This document shows, piece after piece, positions 4,038 through 5,854 of a DNA stretch of 5,854 nt. The notes under the pieces are model-generated. The model was given only the letters and a program-made list of their open reading frames with translations. It searched no databases and was not told the origin of the DNA. The position numbers and the translations under genes are program-made. How positions within the stretch are numbered: the stretch's first letter is position 1; every line of letters starts with the position of its first letter. This stretch comes from Haloferacaceae archaeon (GTDB lineage: Archaea; Halobacteriota; Halobacteria; Halobacteriales; Haloferacaceae): NCBI GenBank assembly GCA_018609965.1, contig JAHENP010000323.1:1-5854 (forward strand). The letters are read 5' to 3'.

Positions 4038-5776
4038 CCGCCGCGGCGGTCAACGACCCGGTCGTGGTCGCGCCGGTGGTTGTGGCGTTGGCAACGGCAA
4101 TCCTCGCGCTCGTCGTCCGGAGCAACGGCCGGCTCACCAAGGCGGTGAGTCTGGTCGGTGGGGTCGGCTACACCCTGGCGACGGCCGCGGTGTTCACGCG
4201 TGTCGTCGTCGGTGCCAGCGGCCCGCTGCCGTACTACCTCTCGAACTGGCCGGCGCCGTACGGGATCACGCTCGTCGCCGACGGGCTGTCGGCGTCGATG
4301 CTCGGCCTGTCGGGGGTGGTGACGCTGCCGGCGCTCGTGTTCGCCGTCGTCTCCGTCTCCCCGCAGGGCCAACGGCTCTCTTTCCACCCACTGTACCACT
4401 TCATGATCGCGGGGGTGGCGGGGGCGTTCCTCACCGGCGACGTGTTCAACCTGTTCGTCTGGTTCGAGGTGATGTTGATGGCCAGCTACGTGTTGGTCGT
4501 CTTCCGGTCTGGGCCCGACGAGACGCGGGCGGCGCTGTCGTACGTCGTGTTGAACCTGTTGGGGAGTGCGGTGATGCTCGTCGCGATCGGCGGGCTGTAC
4601 GCCACGACCGGGACGCTCAACATGGCGGCGATGGCCGATCGGCTCGCGAACCCGGCGGTTTACGACGTTGCGGTCGCGCCGACACTCGGGTTGGCGAGTC
4701 TCCTCTTGTCCGTGTTCGCGCTGAAGGCCGGGCTGGTGCCGTTCCACTTCTGGGTGCCGGCGGCGTACGACGCCGCCCCGGCGCCCGTGACGGCCGTGCT
4801 CGCGGGGGTGGTCAAGAAGGTCGGAATCTACGCCGTGATCCGATTGTTCTTCACCGTGTTCGCCGCCGCGGAGTACGCCGGCGGCTCCGCGCTGGGGTTC
4901 GTCGGCCCACTCCTGCTCGTCGCGGCGATCGCGTCGACGCTGTACGGCGGTGTCGCCGCCGTCGGCCGCGAGAAGCTCTCTGAGGTGTTGGCGTTCTCCT
5001 CGATCGCACAGATTGGGTTCGTGGTCGTCCCGTTGGGCGTGGCGGCGACCGCGCCCGGGCTGCCGGTGCCCGCGAGCGCCCCCGGCGAGACGCTCGCGGC
5101 GTTCGGGATCGCGGCCGCGCTCGTGTACGCGTTCAACCACACTCTTGCCAAGTCGTTGTTGTTCCTGGTCGTCGGCACGCTCCAGGACACGGTCGGCTCC
5201 GTCGAGTTCGACCAGTTGGGCGGGTTGGCGCGGCGGGCGCCGGTGTTGGCGGCCGCGTTCCTGCTGGGCGGGCTGTCGCTGATCGGCGTCCCGCCGTTGC
5301 TCGGCTTCTTCGGGAAGCTGCTCGTGTTCCGGGTCGGTGTCGTCGCCGGTGCCGCCGGCTCGGGCGTGGCGGCGACGCTCGCCTGGGTCGGGCTGGCGGC
5401 GACCGTGGTCGGCGCGGTGTTCACCATCGCGTACGTCACCCGGTCGTGGAACGCGGTGTTCTGGGGGGAGCCGTCCACACGCGTCGAGACTGCGTTGCCG
5501 AAGCGGTGGCAGACCGGCGGCCGCGAGCCGGCGACCGCCGCAGCCGCGGACGGTGGACAGGCGGTCGGCGCACGCGGACTGGCCGTCGAGGCAGTCGTGG
5601 TGGCGACGTTGGTTGTCGCGCTCGTCGGGTTCGGCGTCGGCGCGGAGTTCGTCCTCGACGCCGCCGCGACCGCGGGGGAGGCGGCGACCGACACCGCCGG
5701 CTACGTCGACGCTGTCCTCCCGCCGGAGGGTGGGGTCGAGGGTGTGCCCGCCGAGTCGAGCGGGGGTGAGCACTGA
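4034..5776 (+). CDS. mnhD: Mrp/Mnh antiporter subunit D (MnhD), NuoN/M-like
   Basis: This is the second large antiporter-like membrane subunit, 580 residues, with a Proton_antipo_M domain at about 118-420. Expected buried residues are present: E145 in NLFVWFE, K231 in FALKAGLVPFHFWVP, K261/K262 in GVVKKVGIYA, K314 in REKLSEVLAFSS, H369 and K373 in FNHTLAKSLLF, and K428 in GFFGKLL. By family knowledge MrpD and MrpA are paralogous ion-conducting subunits. The protein is longer than typical MrpD (about 490-500). The surplus is a polar loop rich in Ala, Gly and Arg (about 478-515), before the last membrane helix (about 516-538), and a tail after the family's closing motif AGYVDAVL (555-562). The start is GTG 4034, overlapping mnhC as GTGA, with GGTGA 6 bases upstream. 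The last base of its stop codon is also the first base of the mnhE ATG. A 587-codon open frame on the opposite strand is a composition artefact. Confidence 0.96.
   Translation: MTAAAVNDPVVVAPVVVALATAILALVVRSNGRLTKAVSLVGGVGYTLATAAVFTRVVVGASGPLPYYLSNWPAPYGITLVADGLSASMLGLSGVVTLPALVFAVVSVSPQGQRLSFHPLYHFMIAGVAGAFLTGDVFNLFVWFEVMLMASYVLVVFRSGPDETRAALSYVVLNLLGSAVMLVAIGGLYATTGTLNMAAMADRLANPAVYDVAVAPTLGLASLLLSVFALKAGLVPFHFWVPAAYDAAPAPVTAVLAGVVKKVGIYAVIRLFFTVFAAAEYAGGSALGFVGPLLLVAAIASTLYGGVAAVGREKLSEVLAFSSIAQIGFVVVPLGVAATAPGLPVPASAPGETLAAFGIAAALVYAFNHTLAKSLLFLVVGTLQDTVGSVEFDQLGGLARRAPVLAAAFLLGGLSLIGVPPLLGFFGKLLVFRVGVVAGAAGSGVAATLAWVGLAATVVGAVFTIAYVTRSWNAVFWGEPSTRVETALPKRWQTGGREPATAAAADGGQAVGARGLAVEAVVVATLVVALVGFGVGAEFVLDAAATAGEAATDTAGYVDAVLPPEGGVEGVPAESSGGEH
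5765..5770 (+). promoter_or_regulatory. Ribosome binding site of mnhE (GGTGAG) inside mnhD
   Basis: GGTGA ends 6 bases before ATG 5776 and is read as Gly-Glu in the MnhD C-terminus (GGEH). It supports ATG 5776 as the start of mnhE. Confidence 0.65.
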
Positions 5777-5854
5777 TGCGGCGGTGGCTCGTCAACGCCC
5801 TCCTGTTGGCGGTGTTGTGGGTGTTCGTCCGCGGTGTTCCGTTGTCGGCCGTCC
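5776..5854 (+). CDS. mnhE: Mrp/Mnh antiporter subunit E (MnhE), N-terminal fragment
   Basis: Only the first 26 codons are present before the window ends. They read MRRWLVNALLLAVLWVFVRG and then VPLSAV. A positively charged start is followed by one membrane helix containing LLAVLWVFV, which fits the MrpE first helix (typically LxxLWLxL). The identification rests mainly on operon order, since E follows D in Mrp operons, and on the ATG overlapping the mnhD stop as TGATG with a GGTGA site 6 bases upstream. It is the only ATG start in the operon; the others are GTG. MrpE is a small membrane subunit needed for normal assembly and activity of the complex. The remainder, and probably mnhF and mnhG, lie outside the window. 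Confidence 0.75.
   Translation, partial: MRRWLVNALLLAVLWVFVRGVPLSAV

Noticed and set aside
4010..5773. 587-codon open frame on the minus strand opposite mnhD
   Set aside because: It mirrors mnhD exactly. The translation is rich in Arg, Gly, Asp, Glu and His without domains or hydrophobic pattern, which is typical antisense reading of G+C-rich codons. mnhD itself carries clear family motifs.
653..5776. Complex I (Nuo) or membrane-bound hydrogenase membrane arm instead of Mrp
   Set aside because: NuoL/K/N-like subunits alone would fit either, but MnhB (GHNRPGGGF), the long MnhA C-terminus and the A-B-C-D-E order are specific to Mrp. No hydrogenase or quinone-module gene is present in the window.

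Overview
This window reads as chromosomal DNA of a haloarchaeon. G+C is very high, third positions are almost always G or C, and the soluble Usp protein is strongly acidic. Gene starts carry GGTGA-type ribosome binding sites that match the archaeal 16S 3' end. Starts are mostly GTG, and the genes overlap by 1-4 bases. The genus cannot be assigned from sequence alone.

Layout: 1-46 is a short, truncated upstream region holding a perfect 12-bp palindrome and a ribosome binding site. A small universal stress protein (Usp) gene follows at 47-454. A 198-bp intergenic region (455-652) is rich in small symmetric elements. From 653 to the end of the window there is one tightly coupled operon on the + strand encoding a multisubunit cation/proton antiporter of the Mrp/Mnh type: mnhA (653-3052), mnhB (3049-3702), mnhC (3699-4037), mnhD (4034-5776) and the first 26 codons of mnhE (5776 onward, cut by the window end). 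The A/B, B/C and C/D junctions are identical 4-base GTGA overlaps and D/E is a 1-base TGATG overlap. The usual remaining subunits, MnhF and MnhG, would be expected just downstream.

How it works: MnhA and MnhD are the large membrane subunits related to the proton-pumping NuoL/M/N subunits of respiratory complex I. They carry the expected intramembrane Glu and Lys residues. MnhC is NuoK-like. MnhB and the C-terminal part of MnhA supply the rest of the membrane domain, and MnhE begins the small accessory subunits. By family knowledge the complex exchanges cytoplasmic Na+ for external H+, which suits a salt-loving cell. The Usp gene in front may have a regulatory or stress-linked role, but that link is positional only.

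I did not find a new biological system. The gene content is an ordinary, complete-looking Mrp operon. The points most worth checking are in the noncoding DNA: an 11-bp motif in opposite orientation just before both usp and mnhA, with a 9-bp third copy, and a cluster of GTGAC half-sites upstream of mnhA. In the proteins they are a 66-residue low-complexity extension on MnhB and a Usp with altered nucleotide-binding residues.
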